Translations under genes and position numbers: made by a program
Notes under the pieces: generated by a model
Told to the model about the DNA's origin: nothing
Seen by the model: only the letters and a program-made list of their open reading frames with translations
The model's database searches: none
Assembly (NCBI GenBank): GCA_947623585.1
Contig: CANQHA010000001.1
Coordinates: 62,001 to 126,000 of the forward strand
DNA: 64,000 nt
Source: an uncultured Clostridia bacterium
GTDB lineage: Bacteria > Bacillota > Clostridia > Oscillospirales > Ruminococcaceae
Direction of reading: 5' to 3'
Shown: one piece after another, positions 43,360 to 53,231 of the stretch
How the letters are laid out: the number at the start of each line of letters is the position of its first letter
Position numbering within the stretch: position 1 is the first letter of the stretch

Positions 43360-44589
43360 TTATCTTTTATTTTTCATGCGAAGAATTGCTCCCTCGCACA
43401 CTTTAAGCCCGCATTTGATTTTATATCGCTCGGAGGCTTTGTTTGCGGCATTTACCCTTTCGCCGCTCTGATCAAATATCTCGTCGGCGATAAAAGACTC
43501 GGGCTGCCTGTTGGGCATAAGTATTTCGAGAACGTCGCCCGCAAAAAATCTGTTTCGCTGCAAAACCTCGAGATATTCGCCGTTTGAGCCCAAAACTATC
43601 GCCGCGACGTCGTAGTTTCGGACATAGCCGCCGTCGCGGGTGTTTTGCATAACGCCGTCTTCGCCGAAGAAAAAGCCGGTGCAGTATTCTCGGTGCGAGA
43701 CCTTATCGACCTCGTCGGATATCCATTTCGGCAGACTTTCGCCCGGGTGCTCGGAGTAAAAATCGACCGCGGCGCGATAGGCGTTTGTCACCGTAGCGAC
43801 GTAATAGGCCGATTTTGCCCTGCCCTCGATCTTGAAGCTGCTCACGCCGGCCTCTTTTAAAAGCTGCAAATGCTCTATCATGCAAAGGTCCTTTGCGTTG
43901 AGAATGTAAGTTCCGCCGTCGGCCTCGGATATCGGAAAATATGTTCCCTCGCGGGTCTTCTCCATGAGGGCGTAGCTCCAGCGGCAGGGCTGGGCGCACT
44001 CTCCCCTGTTGGCGTCGCGGCCGGTGAGATATTGCGACAAAAGGCATCTGCCCGAAAACGAAACGCACATTGCTCCGTGAACGAAAGCCTCAATTTCAAG
44101 CTCGGGCGGGGTTTTATCGCGAATCGTCTTTATTTCGTCGAGGCTAAGCTCACGCGCAAGGACTACTCGAGAAGCGCCCATCGAGTAAAACTCGCGGGCC
44201 GAGGCGTAATTGACGACTCCGGCCTGAGTTGAAATATGAATGTCTATATTCGGGGCGAATTTTTTGAGCTCCGACATTACGCCGATATCGCTTACGATAA
44301 AGGCGTCAACACCGGCAGCGGAAGCCTCGTTTGCAAAGGCTTCAAGGCTTTCAAGCTCGCGGTTTCGCGGAAGGGTGTTGCAGGTGAGATAGACCTTTTT
44401 GCCCTTTTTGTGGGCAAGGCTGCACGCCGAAATCAGCTGCTCCTGAGAAAAATTGGCGGGGGCGGCCCTCATTCCGAAGGTCTTTTTTGCGAGGTAAACG
44501 GCGTCGGCGCCGAACATCATCGCAGCGCCGAAGCACTCATAGTCGCCCGCGGGCGCAAGGACCTCGGGCTTTTTTATCGCCGCGCTCAT
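43360..44589 (-). CDS. peptidase U32 family protein
   Basis: 409 residues: PEVLAPAGDYECFGAAMMFGADAVYL at the start and the U32 signature EIEAFVHGAMCVSFSGRCLLSQYLTGRDANRG with conserved cysteines, then a C-terminal U32 domain. Relatives include collagenase-like proteins and tRNA/rRNA hydroxylases (TrhP, RlhA), so an RNA-modifying role is at least as likely as proteolysis. ATG 44589 overlaps the mltG stop by 4 bp. Confidence 0.88.
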   Translation of the reverse strand: MSAAIKKPEVLAPAGDYECFGAAMMFGADAVYLAKKTFGMRAAPANFSQEQLISACSLAHKKGKKVYLTCNTLPRNRELESLEAFANEASAAGVDAFIVSDIGVMSELKKFAPNIDIHISTQAGVVNYASAREFYSMGASRVVLARELSLDEIKTIRDKTPPELEIEAFVHGAMCVSFSGRCLLSQYLTGRDANRGECAQPCRWSYALMEKTREGTYFPISEADGGTYILNAKDLCMIEHLQLLKEAGVSSFKIEGRAKSAYYVATVTNAYRAAVDFYSEHPGESLPKWISDEVDKVSHREYCTGFFFGEDGVMQNTRDGGYVRNYDVAAIVLGSNGEYLEVLQRNRFFAGDVLEILMPNRQPESFIADEIFDQSGERVNAANKASERYKIKCGLKVCEGAILRMKNKR

Positions 44590-45920
44590 ACGCCGAGCCC
44601 CGCGCGCTCGATGTTTTCGAGGTGCTCGTCATAGGTCTCGGCATAGTAGAACTCGCCTGTTTCAACGTCGGAGCAGAAGTAGTAATAATCGTTCTGTGCG
44701 GGGTTGAGCGCGCAGATTATAGCGTCGAGCCCCGGGTTGCAGATAGGTCCGACCGGCAGACCGCTGCAAACATAGGTGTCGTAGGCGTCGTACATCTCCT
44801 GATAGGCTATCGAGGAATCGGCCTTTATGACGTTTTCAATGTATCTCGTAGTGGTGTCGGTCTGAAGCCGAGGGAACCTTGCGGGGTCGTTGAGACGGTT
44901 ATAAAACACCGCCGCGATATCGTCCATATCCTCCGCTCTTCCCGATTCGAGCTGGATTATCGACGCCATCGTCATTATCTGCTCGAGGGTGTAGCCCCTC
45001 TCTCCGCACTGACGGATAAGGTCGGGGCTGATTATCTCGTTGGTGCGCTCTTTGATCTTTCTGACGATGTTATAGACCGAATCTCCGACGTAAAACTCAT
45101 AGGTGTCGGGGAACAGATAGCCCTCGTATTTATAGAATTTCAGCGACGACGAGCTTACATAGTTTTCAAACTCGAAGCCGTAGACGTTGGTGTTGAATGC
45201 AAAGATAAACTCCTCGGCGCCGCATACCCCGCTTTCCTCCAAAAGCGCGGCGGCGGCGTCTAAGGTCATGCCCTCGGTGAAGGTCACCGTCTCGGTCTCG
45301 TGAGAAACGCGCTCCTCGGACAAAAGGTCGCAAAGCTCGGGATAGCTCATCGAGGGCTTAACGTCGATATCTCCGGGATAAACCGGACTGTCGCCGAGGC
45401 TCAGCTTTGCAAACTGCCGAAAAAGCTCGGGGTATTCGATTATTCCGTTCTCGCTGAGATAATTTGCGATGTCGCCGATAGTCCAGTCGTTTTCAATGTA
45501 AAGCGTGAAGCTGTTGTTGTTGGTGTCGATCCCCAAAAAGTCTCGCCCGACGACTATCACAAAAAGCGAAATGACTATCGAGCAGCAGACCACGAACGTC
45601 GCAAGGACTATGCCGCCGTAGGCCGAATAATTCGCCTTTCTGACGCGTTTTTTCCTCTTTTTGCGAACGGGCTGCGGAACCTCCGAAATCTCCTCGCTTT
45701 TTTTGATTGCGGAGGCTATACGCGTTACGTCGCCGTTTGAAAACCTGATGGTCTTTTCCGCAAAATCGCCGATATCCTCACTAAGCGCGCTTTTTTCAGC
45801 CTCGGGCAAAATCTTTTCGCCCTCGGATAAAATTTCATCGGCCGAAGCCCCGGGCTTTTCCTGCTCGGGAGTTTTTTTCAGGATATCGGCAAGATATTGG
45901 TCAAAAATTTCGTCTCTCAT
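44586..45920 (-). CDS. mltG: endolytic murein transglycosylase MltG
   Basis: 444 residues: an acidic cytoplasmic tail of about 130 residues, one transmembrane helix (about 105-128), a LysM-like region, and the YceG catalytic domain with ASIIQLESGRAEDM (catalytic Glu expected here), VFYNRLND and GLPVGPICNPGLDAI. It cuts nascent glycan strands outside the membrane. The long N-terminal tail is larger than in E. coli. Confidence 0.9.
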   Translation of the reverse strand: MRDEIFDQYLADILKKTPEQEKPGASADEILSEGEKILPEAEKSALSEDIGDFAEKTIRFSNGDVTRIASAIKKSEEISEVPQPVRKKRKKRVRKANYSAYGGIVLATFVVCCSIVISLFVIVVGRDFLGIDTNNNSFTLYIENDWTIGDIANYLSENGIIEYPELFRQFAKLSLGDSPVYPGDIDVKPSMSYPELCDLLSEERVSHETETVTFTEGMTLDAAAALLEESGVCGAEEFIFAFNTNVYGFEFENYVSSSSLKFYKYEGYLFPDTYEFYVGDSVYNIVRKIKERTNEIISPDLIRQCGERGYTLEQIMTMASIIQLESGRAEDMDDIAAVFYNRLNDPARFPRLQTDTTTRYIENVIKADSSIAYQEMYDAYDTYVCSGLPVGPICNPGLDAIICALNPAQNDYYYFCSDVETGEFYYAETYDEHLENIERAGLGV

Positions 45921-45941
45921 GAGGTTTTTCCTTTCGGTATA

Positions 45942-46487
45942 TCACTTCTTGTTGAGCGCTTTCAAAAGCTGCGCGGCACGCTCGGGGGATTTCAGCTTTT
46001 TGATTATCTCGCAGCTGAATTCGAGCGCGGCGCCCATTCCGCAGGCGGTTATGATGTTTCCGTCGGTAACGCAGGGAACGTCGGTCAGAACCTCCGCCCC
46101 GGCAAGCTGATCTTCAAAGCCGACATAGCAGGTGGCTTTTTTGCCGGAAAGAAGCCCTTTGTGGCCGAGTATCGACGGAGCGGCGCATATCGCCGCGATG
46201 GGAACGCCGTTTTCGGCGCAATAGTCGATGGCGCTCTGAACGGTCTCGCTTTTCTCGAGGTTTAAGGTCCCGGGCATTCCTCCCGGCAAAATAATCATCT
46301 CAAGAGAATCGTTGAAGGTGACCTCGAAATCGTCGAGGTCCGCGACGGTTTTTATGCCGTGAGAACCTGTCACCACGCGGTTATCGACGCCGACCGTTTT
46401 AACGTCGATCTCGCACCTTCTGAGGCAGTCTACCGGCGTGAGCGCCTCGATTTCCTCAAAACCGTTTGCCAAAAATACCAGTACCAT
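45942..46487 (-). CDS. DJ-1/PfpI family protein
   Basis: 181 residues, single DJ-1 domain: LANGFEEIEALTPVDCLRRCEID, with the elbow cysteine in IAAICAAPSILG and an early Glu near residue 13. Such proteins act as protein/nucleotide deglycases, chaperones or thiamine-pathway relatives (ThiJ); the exact role is uncertain. AGGAG lies before ATG 46487. It lies between recN and mltG with small gaps. Confidence 0.85.
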   Translation of the reverse strand: MVLVFLANGFEEIEALTPVDCLRRCEIDVKTVGVDNRVVTGSHGIKTVADLDDFEVTFNDSLEMIILPGGMPGTLNLEKSETVQSAIDYCAENGVPIAAICAAPSILGHKGLLSGKKATCYVGFEDQLAGAEVLTDVPCVTDGNIITACGMGAALEFSCEIIKKLKSPERAAQLLKALNKK

Positions 46488-46491
46488 AAAA

Positions 46492-48165
46492 CTACTCCTT
46501 TCTCATCGCCGAAAGAAGCTGCTCTTCGGCGTCCTTCAAAACCGTTTTGGTGATATTGTCACCGCCGATTATCCGTGCTATTTCGAGCTTTCTGCCCTCA
46601 AAATCAAGGCTTTTTATCTCGGTGACGGCGCGCTCGGCGCCGCTTTGCTTCTCTATAAGTATGTGGTCGTCTCCGACTATCGCAAGCTGCGCTAAGTGAG
46701 TTACGCAGATGACCTGACGCCTGCGGGATATCTCTTTTAACTTGACGCCGATTTTTTGCGCCGCCCTGCCGCTTACGCCCGAATCTATCTCGTCAAAGAT
46801 TAGGGTCGGAATGTCGTCGCGGTCTGCAAGCACGCTTTTCAGCGCGAGCATTATCCTTGAAAGCTCGCCGCCCGAGGCTATCTTAGCCATGGGCTTGGGC
46901 TCTTCGCCGCGGTTTGCCGATATCAAAAATTCCGCGGAATCCATTCCGCTTTGGGTCAGCTTGCCCTTTGCGAGCGAGACCTCTATTTTAACGTCGGGCA
47001 TATTGAGGAATTTGAGCTCGGCCTCGACGGCGCTTTTGAACCTCTCGGCCCCCTGCCTGCGCAATTCGCTCAGCTTTTCGGCCTTTTTTGTGACTGTCGC
47101 CAAAAGCGCGTTCTTTTTCTCGGAAAGCTCGAAAAGCAGACTCTCGGAATTTTCAAGCGCTTCAAGCTCGGCGGAAGATGACTCGTAAAGCTCGATAACG
47201 TCGGAAAGAGACGGCCCGAAGCGGCGCTTTATGCGGTTGAGCTCGTCTCGTCGTGCCGATAGGCGCTGATATTCGCCGTCGTCGATGTCAAGGTCGCTTT
47301 CGACGCGCGAAAGCTCGTCGGAAATGTCGCCTATCTCGATGCCGAGGGAGCTTAAACGCTCGCAAAGAGGCTTTAAGGACGGAAGCAGCTCCTCGCAGGA
47401 GGATAGCTCGGTATAAGCGTCGGCCGATAGCGCGCTTGCCCCGCCCGATTCGTCGTCTCCGGTGAGAAGCGTTATCGCGGCGCGAACGGCTTGAAGTATC
47501 TCGACCGAGTTGTCAAGTATCTTAAAGCGCTCCTCGACCGAAACGTCCTCGTCGGGCTCTATTTCGAGCGGCCCGATGTCGTTTACGACGGATCTTAAAT
47601 ACTGAACCCGCTGGGCCTTTTCGCGCTCGGACTGCCTGAGCTTAGATATCTCCCTCGCGACCGCCTGAAGCTCGCGAAAAGAAGTTTGATAATCGCCGAG
47701 CACCGCTTCGTTCTGAGAAAAACTGTCAAGAATTCCCAAGTGGCGGGTCGGGTCGAGAAGCACCTGACTGTCATGCTGGCCGTGAATGTTTATCAGAAGG
47801 TCGCCGAGCTCTCTTATCGCGGAAACGCTTACGGCGCGGGAATTTATTCTTGCGGTGCCTCTGCCGTCGGCCCCTATCTCACGCGAGATTATCAGCTCGC
47901 CGTCCTCGGGCTCGACCCCTATCTCATTGAGCTTTTCAACCACGGTATCGGATAAGCCGTCGAAAACCGCGCTGACATAGGCTTTTTCAGCACCCGAACG
48001 AACGATATCTCGCGAGACCCTTTGACCCAAAACGGCGTTGATGCCGCCGATGAGAATGGATTTTCCCGCGCCGGTCTCTCCGGTGAAAACATTCAGCCTC
48101 GGACCGAGCTTTATCGTCGCGTTTTCTATCACCGCGAGATTCTCAATGTGAAGTTCTTTAAGCAT
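46492..48165 (-). CDS. recN: DNA repair protein RecN
   Basis: 557 residues, SMC-like: Walker A FTGETGAGKSILIGG at the N-terminus, two coiled-coil arms (about 160-230 and 280-370), signature IASGGELSRIMLALK and Walker B TLIFDEIDSGVSGRAA. It acts at double-strand breaks. It follows argR, the Bacillus ahrC-recN order. No LexA box (GAAC-N4-GTTC type) was seen just upstream. Confidence 0.96.
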   Translation of the reverse strand: MLKELHIENLAVIENATIKLGPRLNVFTGETGAGKSILIGGINAVLGQRVSRDIVRSGAEKAYVSAVFDGLSDTVVEKLNEIGVEPEDGELIISREIGADGRGTARINSRAVSVSAIRELGDLLINIHGQHDSQVLLDPTRHLGILDSFSQNEAVLGDYQTSFRELQAVAREISKLRQSEREKAQRVQYLRSVVNDIGPLEIEPDEDVSVEERFKILDNSVEILQAVRAAITLLTGDDESGGASALSADAYTELSSCEELLPSLKPLCERLSSLGIEIGDISDELSRVESDLDIDDGEYQRLSARRDELNRIKRRFGPSLSDVIELYESSSAELEALENSESLLFELSEKKNALLATVTKKAEKLSELRRQGAERFKSAVEAELKFLNMPDVKIEVSLAKGKLTQSGMDSAEFLISANRGEEPKPMAKIASGGELSRIMLALKSVLADRDDIPTLIFDEIDSGVSGRAAQKIGVKLKEISRRRQVICVTHLAQLAIVGDDHILIEKQSGAERAVTEIKSLDFEGRKLEIARIIGGDNITKTVLKDAEEQLLSAMRKE

Positions 48166-48188
48166 AAAAACTTCCCCTTTGCCGGAAA

Positions 48189-48638
48189 TTACAGCAGCTT
48201 TTCAAGCTCTTTGAGCATGGCCGCGGCGTCCTCCTCGGTTCGCATGAGGACAAAGATAGTATCGTCGCCCGCAAGAGTGCCGACAATGTCGCCGTAGCCC
48301 GCCGAGTCGAGCCTTGCGCAGACCGCGTTGGCCATGCCAGAGTGGCAGCGTATCACGACCGTGTTCATGGCCCTGTCGACCGCATAGACGGCGTCGGAGA
48401 AAAACCTTATCAGCCCCGAGCGCGAACCGCCGTCGTATTCGCTTCTCGGCAGAGAATATTTATAGCTGCCGCTCTCGCTCATGGTTTTGACGAGCGAAAG
48501 CTGCTTGATGTCTCTCGATACCGTCGCCTGCGTGACCGAAAATCCGCGCTCGAGCAAAAGCGCCTGAAGCGTCTCCTGAGTATCGACCTCGTAATGGCTC
48601 ACAATGTCGAGAATTGCCTTTTTTCTGTCGCTTTTCAT
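48189..48638 (-). CDS. argR: arginine repressor ArgR/AhrC
   Basis: 149 residues: an N-terminal winged helix (VDTQETLQALLLERGFSVTQATVSRDIKQL) and a C-terminal oligomerisation and arginine-binding domain with GDIVGTLAGDDTIFVLM. It represses arginine synthesis and may activate catabolism. No arginine genes are in the window; the position between nadK and recN is the usual one for Firmicutes. Confidence 0.95.
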   Translation of the reverse strand: MKSDRKKAILDIVSHYEVDTQETLQALLLERGFSVTQATVSRDIKQLSLVKTMSESGSYKYSLPRSEYDGGSRSGLIRFFSDAVYAVDRAMNTVVIRCHSGMANAVCARLDSAGYGDIVGTLAGDDTIFVLMRTEEDAAAMLKELEKLL

Positions 48639-49529
48639 TTAATCCTCACTCCCGTTTTCACTGTCGTCCGGCTGTTTCGCGGGCGCCATCAGCTTTCGGT
48701 TGACCGCCCGGAAAAATCCGTCTCCGTTTATGTCTATCAGCTTGAGCCTTCGCGGCGAGCGAAAGACCCTGAGCCGGTCGTTTTCCGATATCCTCAGCGG
48801 CTTCTGACCGTCAACGCTGAGCGCCGCCGAAGCCCCGCCGTCGGACTTGAATTTTATTTCTATCAGCTTGTCGGGCGAAAAAAGCATCGTTCTCGCAAAA
48901 AGAGAATGGGGACATATCTGCGTGAATTCGATGCAGTCAAGCGCGGGCTCGATGAGCGGACCGCCTGCCGAAAGAGAATAGGCCGAGGCGCCCGTCGGGG
49001 TCGAAAATATTAGTCCGTCGGCCCTTAACGACGAGACCGTAAGACCGTCCGCCAGCACGGTGAAATCGCGGATACCGCTGCCGTACTCGCTTGAAATTAC
49101 CGCCTCGTTTAGGGCGCAAAGAAAGGCTTTTCGTCCGTCGGTGTAATCTATCTCTACGCTGAGCATCATGCGCTGCTCGACCGAAAAATCACCCGATATC
49201 AGCTTTTCAAGGCGGGAAAGATCCTCTCTTTCAAGCGTCGCCATAAAGCCGAGCCGACCGCAGTTTATTCCCAAAAGCGGTTTGTCCTCGGCCGAAGCCA
49301 GCTTTGCGCATTTGAGTATCGTTCCGTCTCCGCCGACAGATATCATGACGTCGCATAACGCTGCTCCGACCTTTGAATCTAAATACCTGACGCCGGCAAG
49401 GGAAAGCGCCTCGCTGCAATCTGAAGGCATCATGACCTCGCAGCCGAGCGACAAAAGTATCTCGCAGGCCTCGGACGTTGCCGAGAAGGAGTGCGATTTT
49501 TTGAAATTCGGACATATAAGAATTTTCAT
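48639..49529 (-). CDS. nadK: NAD kinase
   Basis: 296 residues with the kinase motif SVGGDGTILKCAK (GGDGT), INCGRLGFMATLE and the SxSTPTGASAYSLSAGGP region. It phosphorylates NAD to NADP. ATG 49529 has GGGTGAG upstream and is preferred over starts farther upstream inside tlyA. It is 4 bp after tlyA. The downstream gene argR starts directly at its stop. Confidence 0.95.
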   Translation of the reverse strand: MKILICPNFKKSHSFSATSEACEILLSLGCEVMMPSDCSEALSLAGVRYLDSKVGAALCDVMISVGGDGTILKCAKLASAEDKPLLGINCGRLGFMATLEREDLSRLEKLISGDFSVEQRMMLSVEIDYTDGRKAFLCALNEAVISSEYGSGIRDFTVLADGLTVSSLRADGLIFSTPTGASAYSLSAGGPLIEPALDCIEFTQICPHSLFARTMLFSPDKLIEIKFKSDGGASAALSVDGQKPLRISENDRLRVFRSPRRLKLIDINGDGFFRAVNRKLMAPAKQPDDSENGSED

Positions 49530-49533
49530 GATC

Positions 49534-50328
49534 TCACCCTTTCTCGCCCAAAGCCCGGGCGGCAATTTTTTTGAAATCGAAGTCGCACAAGGCCGCCGCG
49601 CCGCGGTTTATTAAGTGCGCGAGATATTCGGCGTTGCCGTCTCCGCCCTTTATCGGCGAGGGTATCAGCCCCGAAACCTCAAAGCCGAGCGAGGAAAAAT
49701 ATCCGCAAAGCTCTCTAAGCACCGAGACGTGCGCGCTCAGCGACCTGACTATGCCGCCCTTTGAGAGGTTCTGCCTGCCGGCCTCAAACTGCGGCTTGAT
49801 GAGAACAACCGCGTGGGCGGAAAGCGGAAGAACGGCCTTTGCGGCGTCGGCGGCAAACCTTGCCGAGATGAACGAAAGATCGGCCGAGACGAAATCTATC
49901 GGGTCATCAAACATCTCGGGCAAAATGTCTTTTGCGTTTACGCCCTCGATGTTCACAACACGGGGGTCCTCGCGAAGCGGCTTTGCAAGCTGATCGTGAC
50001 CGACATCGACCGCATAGACCCTTTTTGCGCCGCTTTTTAACATACAGTCAGTGAAGCCGCCGGTAGAAGCGCCGATATCAAGGCAGGTAAGCCCGCGAAG
50101 ATCGATTTTAAACTCGCTAAGCGCGCGTTCTAACTTTAAACCTCCGCGGCCGACGTATTTTAGCGTTTCGCCGGTGATTTTAATATCGTCGCCGTCAGAG
50201 ACCTTTTCGGAGGGCTTTTCGGCAACATTTCCGTTCACCGAAACATAACCCGCAGAGATGTACTCTTTCGCCCTCTCGCGAGAGGTCGCGAGTCCCCTTT
50301 TAACGAGCTCGGCGTCAAGCCTGTTCAT
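49534..50328 (-). CDS. tlyA: TlyA-type S4/FtsJ RNA methyltransferase
   Basis: 264 residues: an N-terminal S4 domain (MNRLDAELVKRGLATSRERAKEYI) and an FtsJ-like methyltransferase (TCLDIGASTGGFTDCML, SADLSFIS, VVLIKPQFEAGR). Relatives 2'-O-methylate rRNA; B. subtilis YqxC occupies the same place after dxs. The start overlaps dxs by 14 bp. Confidence 0.92.
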   Translation of the reverse strand: MNRLDAELVKRGLATSRERAKEYISAGYVSVNGNVAEKPSEKVSDGDDIKITGETLKYVGRGGLKLERALSEFKIDLRGLTCLDIGASTGGFTDCMLKSGAKRVYAVDVGHDQLAKPLREDPRVVNIEGVNAKDILPEMFDDPIDFVSADLSFISARFAADAAKAVLPLSAHAVVLIKPQFEAGRQNLSKGGIVRSLSAHVSVLRELCGYFSSLGFEVSGLIPSPIKGGDGNAEYLAHLINRGAAALCDFDFKKIAARALGEKG

Positions 50329-52132
50329 CGCTTTTTACCTTTTCGACGATTTTTTCTTTCGTAAGCCCGTAAAGCTCCATAGCTTCACAGATGTGCATTG
50401 CCGGAACGAAACCCTCTATCGCCGTGACGACCGTTTCGGGCGCGATAAGCCTTATTTTTTCGCCTATCGAGCCGTTCTTTGAAACGTCCTCGAAAACATA
50501 TATTTTCTTGTGTGATCTTATGATTTTTTCGGCTTCCTCATGTAAAGGCAAAATCCTTGTCAGCTTCAAAAAGTCCGCTTTAAGCTGCTCGGCCGCCGAA
50601 TACGCCGCCTCTGCGGTCCTGCCGTATGAAACTATTAGCGTATCGGAGGAATTTCCCCGGAAAAGATAGTCGCCGTCGGAGATAGGGCAGCAAGCCTCGC
50701 CGCCCTTGGGATATCTTACGCAGACAAGCCCCTCGTCCTCGAAAATCGCCTTGTTGAGACACCTTTTTAGCTCCTCATAGCTTGAGGGGGAATATATCGT
50801 TACGTTCGGTATTGTGCTCAGAAAAGCGATATCGTAAAGCCCTTGGTGGGTTTCGCCGTCCTCTCCGACCAAGCCTGCGTTTCCGACCGCCAAAACGACG
50901 TGAAGACCCTGAATCGAGATATCGTGCAAAAGCTCGTCGTAGGAGCGCTGGAGGAAGGAAGAATAGACAGAAAAGACCGGTATTTTTCCCATCGCGGCAA
51001 GCCCAGCGGCAAAGGATACCGCGTGCTCCTCGGCGATGCCGACGTCGAAGAGGCGCTTTTTCAGCTCGCCCTTGAAGTGATTCAGCCCGGTGCCGTATTT
51101 CATCGCGGCGGTTATCGCAACTATTCTTTCGTCGCGCTCGGCTATGCGCGCAAGCTCCTCGCCGAAAACGTCGGCAAAGCTGTCGCCGCAGTCTGGCTTC
51201 TTTCCGGTCTCGATATCAAAGCCGCTGACGCCGTGATATTCGCCCGGCATGGTCTCTGAAGGCGCATAGCCCTTGCCCTTGACGGTGTTGACCTGAACCA
51301 GCACCGGACAGTTCATTTCTTTTGCGGAACGGAGCGCAGCCTCGAGCTTTTCAAGATTGTGGCCGTCGACCGGGCCGATAAACTCAAAGCCGAAGTCCTC
51401 AAAAATCGTGCTGTGAAGCAGCTTTTCCTTGAGACCGTCCTTTGAAGCGCTTATCACACGGCTTATCCCTCCGCCGAGAACGGGAATTGAACCCAAGAAT
51501 TTTTTCGCGCCTATTTTCAGCTTCTTATAGCTGTATTGCGTGCGAAGCTCGGAAAGATACGCCGCTATGCCGCCGATATTTTTTGATATCGACATTTCGT
51601 TGTAATTAAGTATAACGATGATGTTTGTGCCGCTTCGGCCGGCGTTGTTTAAGCCCTCAAAGGCGAGCCCGCCGGTCAGCGCGCCGTCGCCGATGACCGC
51701 GACCGCGTGATGATCGTCTCCCGACAGCTTCATCGCCTCGGCCATTCCGAGGGCGACGGATATCGAATTCGAGCTGTGACCGCTGACGTTTGAGTCGTGC
51801 TCGGATTCTGACGGACGGGTGAAGCCCGATATCCCCCCGCGCTTTCTTAATGTGTTGAAGCTGCGGTATCTTCCGGTCAGCAGCTTGTGAGGATAGCTTT
51901 GATGACCGACGTCAAAGACGATTTTGTCGCTCGGAGAGTCGAAAACGCTGTGGATAGCTACGCTGAGCTCAACAGCGCCGAGATTCGAGCTTAAATGCCC
52001 GCCGTTTTCGGATACCGTTTCGATTATTTTTGACCTTATTTCCCCGCAAAGCTGTTCTTTTTGCTTTAACGAGAGTTTTTTAAGGTCCTGCGGGAGGTTC
52101 AGCCTTGAAAGCAGCTTGTACTTCAAATTCAT
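50315..52132 (-). CDS. dxs: 1-deoxy-D-xylulose-5-phosphate synthase
   Basis: 605 residues, thiamine-diphosphate enzyme: GHQSYPHKLLTGR, the cofactor motif VIGDGALTGGLAFEGLNNAG, and KYGTGLNHF...GIAEEHAVSFAAGLA. It makes DXP from pyruvate and glyceraldehyde-3-phosphate, the first step of the MEP pathway. ATG 52132 is chosen over GTG 52135. It follows ispA, which uses the pathway's products. Confidence 0.96.
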   Translation of the reverse strand: MNLKYKLLSRLNLPQDLKKLSLKQKEQLCGEIRSKIIETVSENGGHLSSNLGAVELSVAIHSVFDSPSDKIVFDVGHQSYPHKLLTGRYRSFNTLRKRGGISGFTRPSESEHDSNVSGHSSNSISVALGMAEAMKLSGDDHHAVAVIGDGALTGGLAFEGLNNAGRSGTNIIVILNYNEMSISKNIGGIAAYLSELRTQYSYKKLKIGAKKFLGSIPVLGGGISRVISASKDGLKEKLLHSTIFEDFGFEFIGPVDGHNLEKLEAALRSAKEMNCPVLVQVNTVKGKGYAPSETMPGEYHGVSGFDIETGKKPDCGDSFADVFGEELARIAERDERIVAITAAMKYGTGLNHFKGELKKRLFDVGIAEEHAVSFAAGLAAMGKIPVFSVYSSFLQRSYDELLHDISIQGLHVVLAVGNAGLVGEDGETHQGLYDIAFLSTIPNVTIYSPSSYEELKRCLNKAIFEDEGLVCVRYPKGGEACCPISDGDYLFRGNSSDTLIVSYGRTAEAAYSAAEQLKADFLKLTRILPLHEEAEKIIRSHKKIYVFEDVSKNGSIGEKIRLIAPETVVTAIEGFVPAMHICEAMELYGLTKEKIVEKVKSDEQA

Positions 52133-52144
52133 CACGTTCTTTTC

Positions 52145-53062
52145 TTAGTTCTTTCTTTCAGCCAGAGAAAGCGCAAATTCGCTTAAAAGTTCGCCGCCGG
52201 GATATTTTAAAATCTCGTCGGCAGCAGCCTTGCTGAGCCGCCGCGCTTCAAGCATTGCGCCGCCTGTTCCCAAAACGTCGGCAAATGTCGGCTTCATTCG
52301 CTCGCTGTCGCTTCCTATGGGCTTTCCGAGGGTCGCGGCGTCGGAAATTACGTCCAAAACGTCGTCAACTATCTGAAACGCAAGTCCGATGTTTTCGGCG
52401 TAAAGCTCGGCGCTTTTTAACTCGTCCTCGGAAGCCCCCGCGAGGATAGCTCCGAAAAGGCAGGAGGCTTTGAGCATTCGGCCGGTCTTTAATTCCGACA
52501 TTTTTCGCAGAAAATCGCCGTCTATGTCCGCAGCGCGCTGCTCGGACCAAAGATCGAGGACCTGCCCCGCGATCATTCCCCTGTTGCCTGAACAGGCGGA
52601 AAGCGTTTTTATCAGCTTTATCGAGGTTTCAAAGGAGACGCAGCCCTTTTCGGCGAGGTCGGAAAGTATCTCAAAGGGCAGTATCGCGAGACCGTCGCCC
52701 GCCAAAAGCCCAAGCGCCGCGCCGTATTTTATGTGGGTCGAGGGCTTCCCGCGGCGCATATCGTCGTCGTCCATCTCGGGCATATCGTCGTGGATCAAAG
52801 AAAACGTGTGCGTCAGCTCGAGCGCAAGCGCCGCGCGATAGACAAAATCTTCGGCCTCGTGCTTTTTTGAAAACAGCTTGTAAAACTCGACCGCGAGCAC
52901 CGGACGTATCCTCTTGCCGCCGGCTGAAAGCGCGTATTCCTCGGCCTCTAAGACCTCAGTCCAAGGCGATTCTTCGGTTTTTTCAAGCTCGGGGAGGGTT
53001 TTTAACAGGAGGTCAATTTTTTCGGCCTCGCCTGAAATTATCTCGGAAAATTCAGCTCTCAT
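52145..53062 (-). CDS. ispA: polyprenyl (farnesyl-type) diphosphate synthase
   Basis: 305 residues with GGKRIRPVLA, the first Asp-rich motif DDMPEMDDDDMRRG and the second DDVLDV. Two residues between the first two Asp pairs indicate the bacterial FPP/GGPP type. ATG 53062 overlaps the xseB stop region by 11 bp. The order xseA-xseB-ispA-dxs-tlyA is conserved in Firmicutes. Confidence 0.94.
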   Translation of the reverse strand: MRAEFSEIISGEAEKIDLLLKTLPELEKTEESPWTEVLEAEEYALSAGGKRIRPVLAVEFYKLFSKKHEAEDFVYRAALALELTHTFSLIHDDMPEMDDDDMRRGKPSTHIKYGAALGLLAGDGLAILPFEILSDLAEKGCVSFETSIKLIKTLSACSGNRGMIAGQVLDLWSEQRAADIDGDFLRKMSELKTGRMLKASCLFGAILAGASEDELKSAELYAENIGLAFQIVDDVLDVISDAATLGKPIGSDSERMKPTFADVLGTGGAMLEARRLSKAAADEILKYPGGELLSEFALSLAERKN

Positions 53063-53231
53063 TTTTATCACCGCCAATGCCCGCGCTGAAGCCCTCAAGA
53101 AGCCGCTCGCAGTCCTTAACGAGCGCGGTGCCTTCTTTGAAAAGCTCGGCGGTCTCCTCAAGAGTGGTGTTTTCGTCGCGCAGCTTCTCGCATATCTCGC
53201 GCAGCCGCTTTACGGCTTCCTCATACTTCAT
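53052..53231 (-). CDS. xseB: exodeoxyribonuclease VII small subunit
   Basis: 59 residues: MKYEEAVKRLREICEKLRDENTTLEETAELFKEGTAL, the XseB helical hairpin, standard length. ATG 53231 is preferred because GGTGA lies 5 bases upstream; ATG 53237 overlaps it. It overlaps the xseA stop by 11 bp. Confidence 0.93.
   Translation of the reverse strand: MKYEEAVKRLREICEKLRDENTTLEETAELFKEGTALVKDCERLLEGFSAGIGGDKNES

Noticed and set aside
44487-45263. A 258-codon open frame antisense to mltG
   Set aside because: It lies inside the catalytic part of MltG and shows no protein family signal.
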